NCBI RefSeq assembly: GCF_902506165.1
Contig: NZ_LR733817.1
Span: forward strand, 682,001 to 746,000
Length of the DNA stretch: 64,000 nucleotides
Reading direction: 5' to 3'
Source of the DNA: Bosea sp. 29B
Lineage (GTDB): Bacteria; Pseudomonadota; Alphaproteobacteria; Rhizobiales; Beijerinckiaceae
Shown here: positions 52,100 through 61,261 of the stretch, piece by piece
How the letters are laid out: each line of letters opens with the position of its first letter
Numbering within the stretch: position 1 is the stretch's first letter
Position numbers and translations under genes: made by a program
The notes under the pieces: generated by a model
Database searches by the model: none
What the model saw: only the letters and a program-made list of their open reading frames with translations
Told to the model about the DNA's origin: nothing

Positions 52100-53890
52100 A
52101 TGATGGACGAGCGTACGCTGAGCAGCTTGATCGAGAACGTTAAGGACGGCGCGATCTCCCGCCGCTCCTTCATTCGGAGACTGGCTGCCGTCGGCATCAC
52201 GGCGCCGATCGCTTCGCAGATCCTGGCCTGGAACGACGTCGCCATGGCGCAGGCGTCGCTGCAGTACAAGCCGACCAAGGCCGGCGGTGGCGGGCCGCTC
52301 AAGATCCTGCTCTGGCAGGCGCCGACGCTGCTCAATCCGCATTTCGCCAGCGGCACCAAGGACCAGATCGCCGGGCGCATCTTCTTCGAGCCGCTTGCCG
52401 GCTGGGACAAGGACGGCAATCTCACGCCGCAGCTCGCCGCCGAAGTTCCGACAAGGGCCAATGGCGGGCTCTCCGCCGACGGCAAGGTGGTGACCTGGAA
52501 GCTGAAGCAGGGCGTCAAATGGCATGACGGCAAGCCCTTCACCGCCGACGATGTCGTCTTCACCTGGGAATACGCCGCCGATCCGGCGACCGCCGCCTAC
52601 ACCACCGGCTCCTACACCAACATCAAGGTCGAGAAGGTCGACGACCACACCGTCAAGGTGATCTTCAAGGAAGCGACGCCGTTCTGGGCCGATCCCTTCG
52701 TCGGCGTCGTCGGCCAGATCCTGCCCAAGCATCATTTCGGCGAGTACAAGGGCGCGAAATCGCGCGAGGCTCCGGCCAATCTGAAGCCGGTCGGCACCGG
52801 CCCCTACAAGTTCGCCGAGTTCAAGCCGGGCGACATCCTCACCGGCACGCGCAACGAGGATTATCACGTCAAGAACCAGCCGCATTTCGACACGATCGAG
52901 GTCAAGGGCGGCGGCGATGCGGTCTCGGCGGCGCGCGCCGTGCTGCAGACCGGCGAATTCGATTATGCTTGGAACCTCCAGGTCGAGGACGAGGTCCTCA
53001 AGAAGATGGAGACCGGCGGCCGCGGCAAGGTCAGCGCCGTGCCGTCGGGCGACATCGAGTTCATCATCCTCAACACGACCGATCCCTGGACCGAGGTCGA
53101 CGGCGAGCGCTCCAGCGTCAAGACCAAGCACCCGACCCTGTCGGATCCCAAGGTGCGCCAGGCGTTCAACCTGCTGATCGACCGCGATTCGATCCAGAAA
53201 TTCATCTATGGCCGCGGCGGTCGGGCGACAGCGAGCTTCGTCAACGAGCCCAAGCAGTTCCGCTCGCAGAAGCTGAAATACGAATTCAACATCGACAAGG
53301 CCAACAAGATCCTCGACGAGGCCGGCTGGAAGCGTGGCTCCGACGGCATCCGCGAGAAGGACGGCAAAAAGCTCAAATACGTCTACCAGACCTCGATCAA
53401 CGCCCCGCGCCAGAAGACACAGGCGATCATCAAGCAGGCCTGCCAGAAGGCCGGCATCGACCTCGAGCTGAAGTCGGTGACGGCATCGGTGTTCTTCTCG
53501 TCGGACGTGGCGAACCCCGACACCTACACCAAGCTCTATGTCGACATCGAAATGTACACGACGACGCAGCCGCAGCCCGACCCGGAGCGCTTCCTCAACC
53601 AGTTCACCTCCTGGGAGATCGCCAACAAGGAGAACAAGTGGCTGGGCCGGAACGTCTCGCGCTATTCGGATCCTGCGGCCGACGAAGCCTACAAGGCTGC
53701 CCAGAAGGAGCTCGACCCGGCCAAGCGCGCTGCGTTGCTGATCAAGGTCGACGAGATCTTCTGTGAAGCGAATGTGATCCTGCCATTGCTCTCGCGCACC
53801 CGCGTCGCCGCCTCGGTGACCAACCTGATGCACGATCACAGCGGCTGGGATGTCGACACCTGGAACGTCGCTGCCTGGTATCGCAGCTGA
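52100..53890 (+). CDS. Peptide-type ABC transporter substrate-binding protein (SBP family 5), Tat-exported
   Basis: 596 residues. The N-terminus has a twin-arginine signal (ISRRSFIRRLAAVGITAP) after a 20-residue n-region, cleaving near AMAQA. Family 5 features: LTPQLAAEVPT, GVKWHDGKPFTADDVVFTWEYAADP and DPKVRQAFNLLIDRDSI. A CAGGGGAA ribosome site precedes ATG 52100. It is followed after 146 bp by two permease genes; no ATPase genes are on this side. Confidence 0.92.
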   Translation: MMDERTLSSLIENVKDGAISRRSFIRRLAAVGITAPIASQILAWNDVAMAQASLQYKPTKAGGGGPLKILLWQAPTLLNPHFASGTKDQIAGRIFFEPLAGWDKDGNLTPQLAAEVPTRANGGLSADGKVVTWKLKQGVKWHDGKPFTADDVVFTWEYAADPATAAYTTGSYTNIKVEKVDDHTVKVIFKEATPFWADPFVGVVGQILPKHHFGEYKGAKSREAPANLKPVGTGPYKFAEFKPGDILTGTRNEDYHVKNQPHFDTIEVKGGGDAVSAARAVLQTGEFDYAWNLQVEDEVLKKMETGGRGKVSAVPSGDIEFIILNTTDPWTEVDGERSSVKTKHPTLSDPKVRQAFNLLIDRDSIQKFIYGRGGRATASFVNEPKQFRSQKLKYEFNIDKANKILDEAGWKRGSDGIREKDGKKLKYVYQTSINAPRQKTQAIIKQACQKAGIDLELKSVTASVFFSSDVANPDTYTKLYVDIEMYTTTQPQPDPERFLNQFTSWEIANKENKWLGRNVSRYSDPAADEAYKAAQKELDPAKRAALLIKVDEIFCEANVILPLLSRTRVAASVTNLMHDHSGWDVDTWNVAAWYRS

Positions 53891-54036
53891 GGCTGGCTAA
53901 GCCGCTCGCGGACGCCTGACATCGTCCTCGAGCGGTCCTTGCCGCTTCCGCGCGAGCCGCCCCGGCCCGGTGGCGTCTCATCGCCATCAACCCGTGCGGC
54001 TCGCTTTCGCGACACCCCGCTTCACGGGAATCCTTG

Positions 54037-54996
54037 ATGGCGACTTATCTTCTGCGGCGATTGCTGATCGCCATACCGAGCCTGCTCGGTATCAGCCTGA
54101 TCCTGTTCACGGTCCTGGCGCTGGCGCCGGGCGACCCGTTCTCGGAGATGGCGACCAACCCCAATGTCCCACCCGAGGTCCGCGAGGCGCTGCGCGCCAG
54201 CTTCGGCCTCAATGATCCGATCATGGTGCGCTATCTGCGCTGGCTCTCCGCCATGGCGCAGGGCGACTGGGGCTTCTCCTTCGCCAGCCGCATCAACGTC
54301 GACACCCTGATCATGCAGCGCGTGCCGACCACGCTCTTCGTCGTCGGCACCTCGCAGATCCTGGCGCTGTGCATCGCGCTGCCGGTTGGGATCTACGCGG
54401 CGACGCGGCCCTATTCGGTCTTCGACCAGATCGCCAACACGCTCGCCTTCGTCGGCTTCTCGCTGCCGACCTTCTTCACCGGCCTCCTCCTGATCCTGCT
54501 GTTCTCGATCAAGCTCGACTGGTTCCCCTTCGTCTACCGCTCCGACATCGCGGCTAGCGGCTGGCGCTGGTATTGGGAGATGTTCCGTCAGGCGATCATG
54601 CCGATAACAGTGCTCGGCCTGTTCCAGGCGGCGTCGTATACGCGTTATGTTCGCTCGGCCGTGCTCGACGTGATCCGGCTCGACTACGTCACGACGGCAC
54701 GCGCCAAGGGCCTCAGCGAGAAGCGGGTCACGCTCCGGCACATCACGCGCAACGCGCTGATCCCGGTCGTGACGCTCGTCGCCCTCCAGATGCCGGCGGT
54801 CTTCGGCGGCGCCATCGTCACCGAGCAGATCTTCCGGATCCCCGGCATCGGCTCGCTGCTGATCGACGCGATCCTCGCCAACGACACCCCCGTGATCATG
54901 GCCGTGACCTTCGTCTTCGCCTGCCTGGTCGTCCTCTTCAACCTCATCGCGGATCTGCTCTATGGCTGGCTCGACCCTCGCATCTCCTTCGGCTGA
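54037..54996 (+). CDS. Peptide-type ABC transporter permease (DppB), second set
   Basis: 319 residues with six TM helices. LAPGDPFSEMATNPNVPPEVREALRASFGLNDP near the N-terminus is the OppB/DppB hallmark region, and DYVTTARAKGLSEKRVTLRHITRNALIPVVT is the ATPase-contact loop. The ATG at 54037 is preferred over a TTG three bases earlier. Its end overlaps the next permease gene by 35 bp in another frame. Confidence 0.92.
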   Translation: MATYLLRRLLIAIPSLLGISLILFTVLALAPGDPFSEMATNPNVPPEVREALRASFGLNDPIMVRYLRWLSAMAQGDWGFSFASRINVDTLIMQRVPTTLFVVGTSQILALCIALPVGIYAATRPYSVFDQIANTLAFVGFSLPTFFTGLLLILLFSIKLDWFPFVYRSDIAASGWRWYWEMFRQAIMPITVLGLFQAASYTRYVRSAVLDVIRLDYVTTARAKGLSEKRVTLRHITRNALIPVVTLVALQMPAVFGGAIVTEQIFRIPGIGSLLIDAILANDTPVIMAVTFVFACLVVLFNLIADLLYGWLDPRISFG

Positions 54997-55903
54997 TCCG
55001 GCCGTGGGCAACGCCGGGGCGGCCGTATCGGTCTCGCCCGGACGTGAAACCTGGCGGCGCTTCCGCCGCCACAAGCTCGCCATGGCGAGCGCGCTCATCC
55101 TCGCCTTGCTGATCCTCGGCGTCGTCGTCGGCCCCTGGTTCTGGCCCATCCCGATCAACGACATCGACTTCTCGGCGCAGCTCCAGGGCCCGTCGCTGGC
55201 GCATCCCTTCGGCACCGACGATCTCGGTCAGGATATCCTGGCGCGGATGATGTATGGCGGGCGCATCTCGCTCGCGGTCGGCCTTGCCGCCATGGTGGTC
55301 GCGACCACCGTTGGTGTCTTGATCGGCGCCACGGCCGGCATGTCGCGCAAGATCGCCGACCCCGCGCTGATGTGGGTGACGGACCTGTTCCTGTCGCTGC
55401 CGCAGCTGCCGCTGCTGCTGCTCGTGATCTATCTGTTCCGCGAGCAGCTCAAGGCATTGTTCGGCGTCGAGGGCGGCGTCTTCATCCTGATCGTCGTCGT
55501 CATCGGCGGCCTGCGCTGGATGCCGGTCGCCCGGTTGGTCCGCGCGCAGTTCCTCTCGCTGCGCGAAAAGGAGTTCGTCGAAGCCGCCAAGGCTCAGGGC
55601 GCCACCAAATTCCGCCAGATGACGCGGCACATCCTGCCCAACGCCGTCGGCCCGGTCATCGTCGCCTCGACGATCGAGGTCTCCTCGGCGATCATTGCGG
55701 AATCGACGCTCTCCTTCCTCGGCCTCGGCTTCCCGCCTGATATCCCGACCTGGGGGCGCCTGCTCTTCGACGCCAAGGACCATCTCGACACCGCCCCGCA
55801 CTGGGCGCTGTTCCCGGGCGCGGCGATCTTCCTGACCGTCCTGTCGATCAACTTCATCGGCGACGGCCTGCGCGACGCGCTGGACCCGCGCCGGGTGATC
55901 TGA
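54962..55903 (+). CDS. Peptide-type ABC transporter permease (DppC), second set
   Basis: 313 residues, six TM helices; SLAHPFGTDDLGQDILARMMYGGRISLAVGL and EFVEAAKAQGATKFRQMTRHILPNAVGP are DppC hallmarks. Start at 54962 gives a 35-bp overlap with dppB; a later start would cut off part of the N-terminal tail. The operon ends here with a hairpin and has no ATPase genes, so this permease pair may borrow the DppD/DppF ATPases encoded at 45559-47393. Confidence 0.9.
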   Translation: MAGSTLASPSADPAVGNAGAAVSVSPGRETWRRFRRHKLAMASALILALLILGVVVGPWFWPIPINDIDFSAQLQGPSLAHPFGTDDLGQDILARMMYGGRISLAVGLAAMVVATTVGVLIGATAGMSRKIADPALMWVTDLFLSLPQLPLLLLVIYLFREQLKALFGVEGGVFILIVVVIGGLRWMPVARLVRAQFLSLREKEFVEAAKAQGATKFRQMTRHILPNAVGPVIVASTIEVSSAIIAESTLSFLGLGFPPDIPTWGRLLFDAKDHLDTAPHWALFPGAAIFLTVLSINFIGDGLRDALDPRRVI

Positions 55904-55920
55904 GCGCGCGATACGACAAC

Positions 55921-55944
55921 GCCAGGCCGGCAACCCGGCCTGGC
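55921..55944 (+). terminator. Hairpin after the second dppBC set
   Basis: Perfect 10-bp stem GCCAGGCCGG/CCGGCCTGGC with a CAAC loop, 17 bp after the DppC stop. There is no clear T run, so efficiency as an intrinsic terminator is uncertain. Confidence 0.55.
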
Positions 55945-56137
55945 AGCACATAGTCCTCATCTCCTCCGCCGTTCGCTGACGGAACTGACGGTGGATAGCC
56001 GGCCTCGCCTTTGACCGCGCGGTGAACAGCCGTCAACATCCGCAGACTCGATCGCTTGCGGCGTATCCGTCCCTGTAGAATCGTCCGCTCGGCCGAATCG
56101 CGCAAGAATCGGAGCGCCGACAGGGGAAGCAGAGCTG

Positions 56138-56854
56138 ATGGATGCGACCTTCCGCGACCGGCTCGTCATCGTCGAGGACGACCCCGTCACCCGCACGGTC
56201 ATCGCCGGCTATTTCACCGATCAGGGCTTCCAGGTCGAGGAGGCCGAGACCATCGCCCAGGCCAGGCAGGCGGTGCGACGCTTCAGGCCGGACCTGATCT
56301 TCATCGATGTCGTCCTGCCCGACGGCGACGGCCTGGAGCTAGCGCGAGAACTCCAGTCGTCCTCGGATGCGGGCATCATCTTCGTGACCCGGCGCGACGC
56401 CGATGTCGATCGCATCGTCGCGCTCGAGCTTGCCGGCGACCACTATGTCAGCAAGCCGGTCGACCTGCGCGACCTTCTCGCCAGGGCCCGCTCGCTGCTC
56501 CGCCGCCGCCGGACCGAACGCGACACGGCGCGCCGCAACACCGTGGCGATCTTTGGGCCGTTCACGATCGACCTGCTGCGCCGCGAGCTCGCAATGAATA
56601 ACGGCGAGCCCATGCGCCTGACCCGCGGCGAGTTCGATCTGCTCGCCGCGCTGATCGAGAGCAACGGCCATCCCCTCAGCCGCGACTATCTGATCGAGGT
56701 CATCAGCAACCGCTTCACCGATGTCGACGCACGCAGCGTCGATGCTCTGGTCGCACGCCTGCGCAAAAAGCTCGGGGACACTGACAAGTCGGGGATCATC
56801 GCGACCGTCAGCGGCAAGGGCTACAAGATCGGCGTCCCCGTCGAGCGCATCTAG
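56138..56854 (+). CDS. OmpR/TorR-type response regulator
   Basis: 238 residues: receiver domain (VIVEDDPVTRTVI; phosphoacceptor in LIFIDVVLPDGDG; switch Lys in YVSKPVDLRDLL) and an OmpR/PhoB winged helix (MRLTRGEFDLLAALIESNG; VDALVARLRKKLGD; IIATVSGKGYKIG). No kinase gene adjoins on the same strand, but a hybrid kinase with a receiver and Hpt domain lies 0.7 kb away on the other strand, and this is its probable final phosphoacceptor. The layout resembles TorR with TorS. Confidence 0.92.
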   Translation: MDATFRDRLVIVEDDPVTRTVIAGYFTDQGFQVEEAETIAQARQAVRRFRPDLIFIDVVLPDGDGLELARELQSSSDAGIIFVTRRDADVDRIVALELAGDHYVSKPVDLRDLLARARSLLRRRRTERDTARRNTVAIFGPFTIDLLRRELAMNNGEPMRLTRGEFDLLAALIESNGHPLSRDYLIEVISNRFTDVDARSVDALVARLRKKLGDTDKSGIIATVSGKGYKIGVPVERI

Positions 56855-56862
56855 AGCCGGAT

Positions 56863-56889
56863 CTGATCAGGTTGAATCGACCTGATCAG
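56863..56889. repeat. Palindrome CTGATCAGGT...ACCTGATCAG
   Basis: Perfect 10-bp arms around a 7-nt loop (TGAATCG), 9 bp after the response-regulator stop. Similar ATCAGGTTGAAT-type elements are frequent between genes in related Hyphomicrobiales (knowledge). May serve as a terminator for the convergent genes. Confidence 0.7.
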
Positions 56890-56927
56890 TGAATCCGTCT
56901 CTAAGCTTATGAGAGAGAACGCGTTAT

Positions 56928-56956
56928 CCGATCAGATTGCGTTGCAATCTGATCGG
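56928..56956. repeat. Palindrome CCGATCAGATTGC...GCAATCTGATCGG
   Basis: Perfect 13-bp arms around GTT, 40 bp before the stop of the minus-strand rpiB gene. Shares GATCAG with the element at 56863-56889; together they form a convergent-junction repeat unit. Confidence 0.7.
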
Positions 56957-56996
56957 CGCGTGCTCTAGCCGACTTCGAACGAAGCCGGGGACGGCG

Positions 56997-57446
56997 CTAG
57001 CTTTCCAGCGCCCCGATCATCTCCACCCGCGTCGCATGCCGGCCCCCCTCGAACCCGGTGTTCAGGAACGCATCGACGATGTCGAGCGCCAGCCCTTCAC
57101 CGACGACGCGCGCGCCGATCGACAGCATGTTGGCGTCGTTGTGCTGACGGATCATGCGGGCAGAGAACGTGTCGGAGCAGACGCCGCAACGGATGCCCTT
57201 GACCTTGTTCGCCGCCATCATGATGCCCTGCCCGGTACCGCACAGGATGATCCCGAGCCGGCAGTCGCCGGAGGCGACAAGCCGTGCCGCCGCTTCACCG
57301 TGCTTGGGATAATGCGTGCTCTCGGGCGTCGTCGGCCCGATATCGATCACAACCCAGCCCTGCGCCGCAACATGAGCGGCTATGGCCTGGCGGAGCGGAA
57401 TGGCGGCATGGTCGCTGGAGAGGACGACGCGGTTGCTGGCGGTCAT
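56997..57446 (-). CDS. rpiB: RpiB/LacAB family sugar-phosphate isomerase (ribose-5-phosphate isomerase B type)
   Basis: 149 residues, full length for RpiB. SSDHAAIPLRQAI at the N-terminus (phosphate/substrate binding), catalytic Cys69 in LCGTGQGIMMAANKVKGIRCGVC and His102 in MIRQHNDANMLSIGAR. Interconverts ribose-5-phosphate and ribulose-5-phosphate, or a related aldose/ketose phosphate pair such as allose-6-phosphate. It lies between a response regulator and its likely kinase, so it may be a regulated member of a sugar-specific pathway rather than the housekeeping enzyme. A pair of 12-bp direct repeats lies 57-84 bp upstream of its start. Confidence 0.9.
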   Translation of the reverse strand: MTASNRVVLSSDHAAIPLRQAIAAHVAAQGWVVIDIGPTTPESTHYPKHGEAAARLVASGDCRLGIILCGTGQGIMMAANKVKGIRCGVCSDTFSARMIRQHNDANMLSIGARVVGEGLALDIVDAFLNTGFEGGRHATRVEMIGALES

Positions 57447-57502
57447 GGCGAAGTCGTCCCTTTTCCGGATGCCGTCCGGCAGCCTGGGTTGGATCAGGCG
57501 CG

Positions 57503-57530
57503 TCTTGTCTCGTCCGCATCTTGTCTCGTC
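57503..57530. repeat. Two 12-bp direct repeats upstream of rpiB
   Basis: TCTTGTCTCGTC occurs at 57503-57514 and again at 57519-57530, separated by CGCA. Direct repeats upstream of a promoter are the usual target form for OmpR/TorR-type regulators, one of which is encoded 650 bp away. Could also be a simple duplication; nothing else notable is seen in the 141-bp spacer. Confidence 0.5.
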
Positions 57531-57587
57531 AATGCCTCAGACCTTCGCGGTCCGCCCGGATCGAAAAGCGCCCGAGGTCATCCGATC

Positions 57588-60269
57588 TCAAAATGCGTTA
57601 GCGGCCGCCGGTGCCTCGTCCTCCAGCCCGGCCAAGGCGTCCAGGGCGTCGCTGCGGGCCAGCCCGAGCGCCTCGACCGCAGCTATGAGCGCTTCAGGAT
57701 CGGCTTTCGCCGCATCGCGTTCGAGCGCGCTCGCGAGGGCAAGGACCTGCCCGAGCCCGACCGCCCCGGCAGAGCTCCCCAATTGATGCGCCAGCCGCCG
57801 CAGCTCGCTCCGGTCTGACACCGGCAGGGCGGCCTGCATCTGGGTCAGGATCGCCCCGGACACGGTCGCGAACAGCACCACGAGCTGCCGCGTGCGCTCA
57901 TGGCCGATCAGGCGGCGCTGCGTCCCGAAGAAGCCCGCGTCGACAGGCTGCTCGGCCGAAAGCGCCACGACCTGGCTCCGGCCACCGCGGCTGCTGCCGC
58001 GCCCGATCACCTGCAGCAGGGCAGCGGAGGTGATCGGCTTCGACAGAATCGTGGTCAATCCCGCCGCACGCATGCGCCGCATCGTCTCCGGCGAGACATC
58101 GGCCGTCAGTGCGACGATGCGCGGCTGCGCGATGCCGGTGATTTCGCGGATCGCCAGGGTGGTCTCGATGCCGTCGATCCCGGTCATGTGCATGTCGAGC
58201 AGCACGAGATCGAAGGAGCGCCGGCGCAGCGTCTTCAGCGCGGCTTCGCCGGAAGCGGCAGCCTGCACCTTGTGGCCAGCCTTGCCGACCATGAGCCGCG
58301 CGACCTCCCGCGTGACAGGGTCGTCGTCGACCACGAGGATCGTCTGCAATTGCCCCGTCGCCACCTCGCCTGGCCGGGCGGCAGCCTTGGCCGCCGTCAC
58401 TGGCAGCCTGACCGAGAAGGTACTGCCCTGTCCTCTGGCGCTGACGACGGAGATCGAGCCGCCCATCAGCTCGGCCAGCTTGCTGCAGATCGCCAGGCCG
58501 AGCCCGACGCCACCATTGCGCCGCCCGGTTTCCGGATCGACCTGCACGAAATCCTGGAATATCTGCCGTTGCATGGCCGGATCGATACCGATGCCGGTAT
58601 CGCGAACCGCCAATGTCAGTTCGAGGCCTTTCCCCGCCGAGGCGCGCTGCAATTCGGCCCCGAGCTCCACCTTTCCCGCTTCAGTGAAGCTGATCGCATT
58701 GCGCAGCAGGTTGACCAGGATGCGGTGGATCTTGCCGGCATCGCCGTGCAGGCGCAGCCCTTCGGGCGGCGAGCGCAGCGTGAGGACAAGGCCCTTCTGC
58801 TCGGCCGGTGGCCGCATCAGCGCCACCGCAGCGCCAAGGAGGGGGCCGAGGTCGAAATCACGCCGATCGAGCCCTTCCGTCCCGGCCTCCAGCCGCGACA
58901 GGTCGAGCGTCGCATTGGCGAGGTCGACCAGCGCTTCGCCCGAGGTCGCGGCCATGGCGACGAGGCGGCGGTCGCGCTGGCTCATGCGGCGGCGGTCGAT
59001 CAGCTCGAGGACGCCGAGCACGCCGGCGAGCGGCGTGCGGATATCGTGCCCGACCACCGCCAGGAACCGGGATTTGGCCCGCGTCGCCTCCTCTGCCGTC
59101 TTCTGCCCGGCGGAGGCGAGCTGCAGTGCCTGTTCCAGGGCGGCGGTGCGTTCGGCGACCTTGTCCTCCAGCACGGCGCGGCTTTCCGCCAGGCGCCCGG
59201 CCATCACGTTGAACTGCTCGCCCAGCTCCTGCAACTCGTCGCCCGTGCGGATCGTGATCTGCGCCGCAAGCTCGCCGCGGCCGATTCGTGCAGCCCCCTC
59301 GCCGAGCGCCTTGATCGGCGCCACCAGCCTGCGGCTGAGCATGATGCCGGCCAGCACCGCGACCAGCAGGGCCACGAGCAGCACTGCAAGTGAACGCAGG
59401 ATCGATGCATGGATCGGCGCGAACGCTTCGCTCTCCGGCAGGTCGATCACCACGTTCCAGTCGAGGTCCGGAACCGGCGCCATCACCGACAGGACGCGCC
59501 GGCCTTCGATATCCGTCACCGAAAGCCCGGCTCTGGCCGCTCCGGCAGCCTCATGTGCGTTCACAAGCGCGGCGAGATTGGTGTTGCGCAGCACGAAGCG
59601 CAGGTCGGGATGAGCGATCAGGCGCCCGGAGCGGGTGACGACATAAGCGCGGCCGGCCGCGCCGACCTTGAGGCGGGAGACCAACTCCCGGATGAAGACG
59701 AGATTGACGGTTGCCCGCGCGACCCAGTGCGGAGGCGACGCCGCCCGCTTGAGCAGCACCATGTGCGGTTCCGAGCCGCGCCGGAATTCGACCTCGCTGT
59801 AGAAACTGCCCTGTGCCAGGGCCGCCTGGAAGCCAGGATCAGCCGACCAGTCGGTGCCGCCATCCGCCCGATCGCGGGCGTAGCGCGACAGGAGGAGCTG
59901 CTCGCGCCCCACCGGGTCGATCTGGCGCAAATCGAGGACGGCGGGAACCTGCCGCATCAAGCGCAGGCCGTCGAGCCGGCGCTCTTCCGGCGAATTGCTG
60001 CTGGCGCCGCTTTGAGAGGCCCAGTCGAGATGCCCCATGATGTCGGCGACGAAAGCGCCGATCCTCTGGGCCGCCGCCCTGGCCTGCTCCTGCTGGACCC
60101 GGACCAGCAGGGCCCGTTGGTCCGAGAAGGCGAAGAAGGCCGCGATCGCCGTGTTGAGCCCGAGCGCAAGGCAGATCGCAAGGCCGACAAAGAGCGCATA
60201 TTTGCGGGCGAGCTCGCCGCGCCGGCGTGGCATACCTTCCTGCCCTGCCGAACGATCCTGCTGCGTCAC
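57588..60269 (-). CDS. Hybrid sensor histidine kinase (sensor, HAMP, HisKA, HATPase, receiver, Hpt)
   Basis: About 893 residues from a GTG at 60269 that overlaps the binding-protein stop (GTGA); ATG 60233 is the alternative. TM helix (YALFVGLAICLALGLNTAIAAFF), a periplasmic double-Cache-like sensor of about 300 residues (AYVVTRSGRLIAHPDLRFVL), second TM (LAVLLVALLVAVLAGIML), HAMP, HisKA with FLAVVGHDIRTPLAGVLG, HATPase (NLLRNAISF; DTGIGID; GVGLGLAIC), receiver (VVDDDPVTREVA; LVLLDMHMTGIDG) and a C-terminal Hpt domain with LRRLAHQLGSSAGAVG. This is the TorS-type phosphorelay order. Longer frames to 61385 run antisense-frame through the binding-protein gene and are not real. Confidence 0.92.
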   Translation of the reverse strand: MTQQDRSAGQEGMPRRRGELARKYALFVGLAICLALGLNTAIAAFFAFSDQRALLVRVQQEQARAAAQRIGAFVADIMGHLDWASQSGASSNSPEERRLDGLRLMRQVPAVLDLRQIDPVGREQLLLSRYARDRADGGTDWSADPGFQAALAQGSFYSEVEFRRGSEPHMVLLKRAASPPHWVARATVNLVFIRELVSRLKVGAAGRAYVVTRSGRLIAHPDLRFVLRNTNLAALVNAHEAAGAARAGLSVTDIEGRRVLSVMAPVPDLDWNVVIDLPESEAFAPIHASILRSLAVLLVALLVAVLAGIMLSRRLVAPIKALGEGAARIGRGELAAQITIRTGDELQELGEQFNVMAGRLAESRAVLEDKVAERTAALEQALQLASAGQKTAEEATRAKSRFLAVVGHDIRTPLAGVLGVLELIDRRRMSQRDRRLVAMAATSGEALVDLANATLDLSRLEAGTEGLDRRDFDLGPLLGAAVALMRPPAEQKGLVLTLRSPPEGLRLHGDAGKIHRILVNLLRNAISFTEAGKVELGAELQRASAGKGLELTLAVRDTGIGIDPAMQRQIFQDFVQVDPETGRRNGGVGLGLAICSKLAELMGGSISVVSARGQGSTFSVRLPVTAAKAAARPGEVATGQLQTILVVDDDPVTREVARLMVGKAGHKVQAAASGEAALKTLRRRSFDLVLLDMHMTGIDGIETTLAIREITGIAQPRIVALTADVSPETMRRMRAAGLTTILSKPITSAALLQVIGRGSSRGGRSQVVALSAEQPVDAGFFGTQRRLIGHERTRQLVVLFATVSGAILTQMQAALPVSDRSELRRLAHQLGSSAGAVGLGQVLALASALERDAAKADPEALIAAVEALGLARSDALDALAGLEDEAPAAANAF

Positions 60270-61261
60270 GACAGGATCCGTTGCGCACGGATCCGCAGCG
60301 AGGCCGGCAGGCTCAGCCCCAGGGCCGCAGCAGCCTTCTCGTTGATGACCAACTCGAAGCTGCGCGAGAATTGCACCGGCAGCTCTGCGACGTCGGCCCC
60401 GCGCAGGATGAGGTCGATATAGGAGGCCAGCATCTCGGCCGTCTCCTCGCGCGCCCCGGCATAGGACATCAACCCGCCCTGCAAGGTGAAGGTGTCGAAC
60501 GGGTAGACGGCGGGCAGGGCCAGGCGCGCCGCAGTGGCAGTGCAGAGCGCAGCGTTTCGATAGGTGAAGCTGTCCGGCAGGAAGACCAGGCCGCCTCCCG
60601 CCCCCTTGCCGGCAAATCCCGCGATCCCGCTGTCGATCGCGGAAGGTTCGGTCACGTGGATCGTCTCGAAGGTTGGCCCGCCGCCCGTCGCCGCCGCCTG
60701 CAGGCGCGCGAGATAGGTCGCGCCGGCCGCCGGCGTCGAGTGAGGATTGAAGACCACGCCGATGCGCCGCGTCGCCGGCGCGATCTCGGTCAGGAGCTCG
60801 ACCCATTTCTCCGACATGGCGGGGTCGTTGTTGCTGAAGCCCGTGGCGTTTCCGTCGGGGCGTTCGAGCGAGCGCACGAAGCCGCTCCCGACAGGATCGG
60901 AGGCCGTCCCGAACAGCACCGGGATCCGCCGGGTCTTCGCCAGCACGGCAGCGGTCTCGGCGCTGGAGCCGACGACGATGATGTCCGGGTTCTCGGCGAC
61001 CACCTCGGCGGCGCCTCGGGCAAGGTCCGCCTCGCTCGTTTCCCAGACTCTCCAGCTGACCCGCAGATTCTTGCCTTCGACCCAGCCCCGCTCGGCCAGC
61101 AGCCGATAGAGCTCGGCCACGCGCGCGCTCACGATGGGGTGGTCGAGCGGCAGCCCGATCAACATCGAAATCCGTTTGGTCGGCTCGGCCGCGCGAGCCG
61201 ACCGCCCCGATATCGCAAGGCCGCATGATGCCAGGGCAACCAGGAGGGAGCGGCGATGCAT
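60266..61261 (-). CDS. ABC-type substrate-binding protein (ABC_sub_bind family), probable sensory partner of the hybrid kinase
   Basis: 331 residues with a signal peptide (MHRRSLLVALASCGLAISGRSARAAE) and the TrpX-like/ABC_sub_bind fold: GWVEGKNLRVSWRVWE, DIIVVGSSAETAAVLAKTRRIPVLFG, RPDGNATGFSNNDPAMSEKWVELL and the C-terminal LVINEKAAAALGLSLPASL. No permease or ATPase is encoded nearby; instead its stop overlaps the hybrid kinase start by 4 bp. By analogy with TorT/TorS and LuxP/LuxQ it probably presents a ligand to the kinase sensor domain (inference). Confidence 0.9.
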   Translation of the reverse strand: MHRRSLLVALASCGLAISGRSARAAEPTKRISMLIGLPLDHPIVSARVAELYRLLAERGWVEGKNLRVSWRVWETSEADLARGAAEVVAENPDIIVVGSSAETAAVLAKTRRIPVLFGTASDPVGSGFVRSLERPDGNATGFSNNDPAMSEKWVELLTEIAPATRRIGVVFNPHSTPAAGATYLARLQAAATGGGPTFETIHVTEPSAIDSGIAGFAGKGAGGGLVFLPDSFTYRNAALCTATAARLALPAVYPFDTFTLQGGLMSYAGAREETAEMLASYIDLILRGADVAELPVQFSRSFELVINEKAAAALGLSLPASLRIRAQRILS

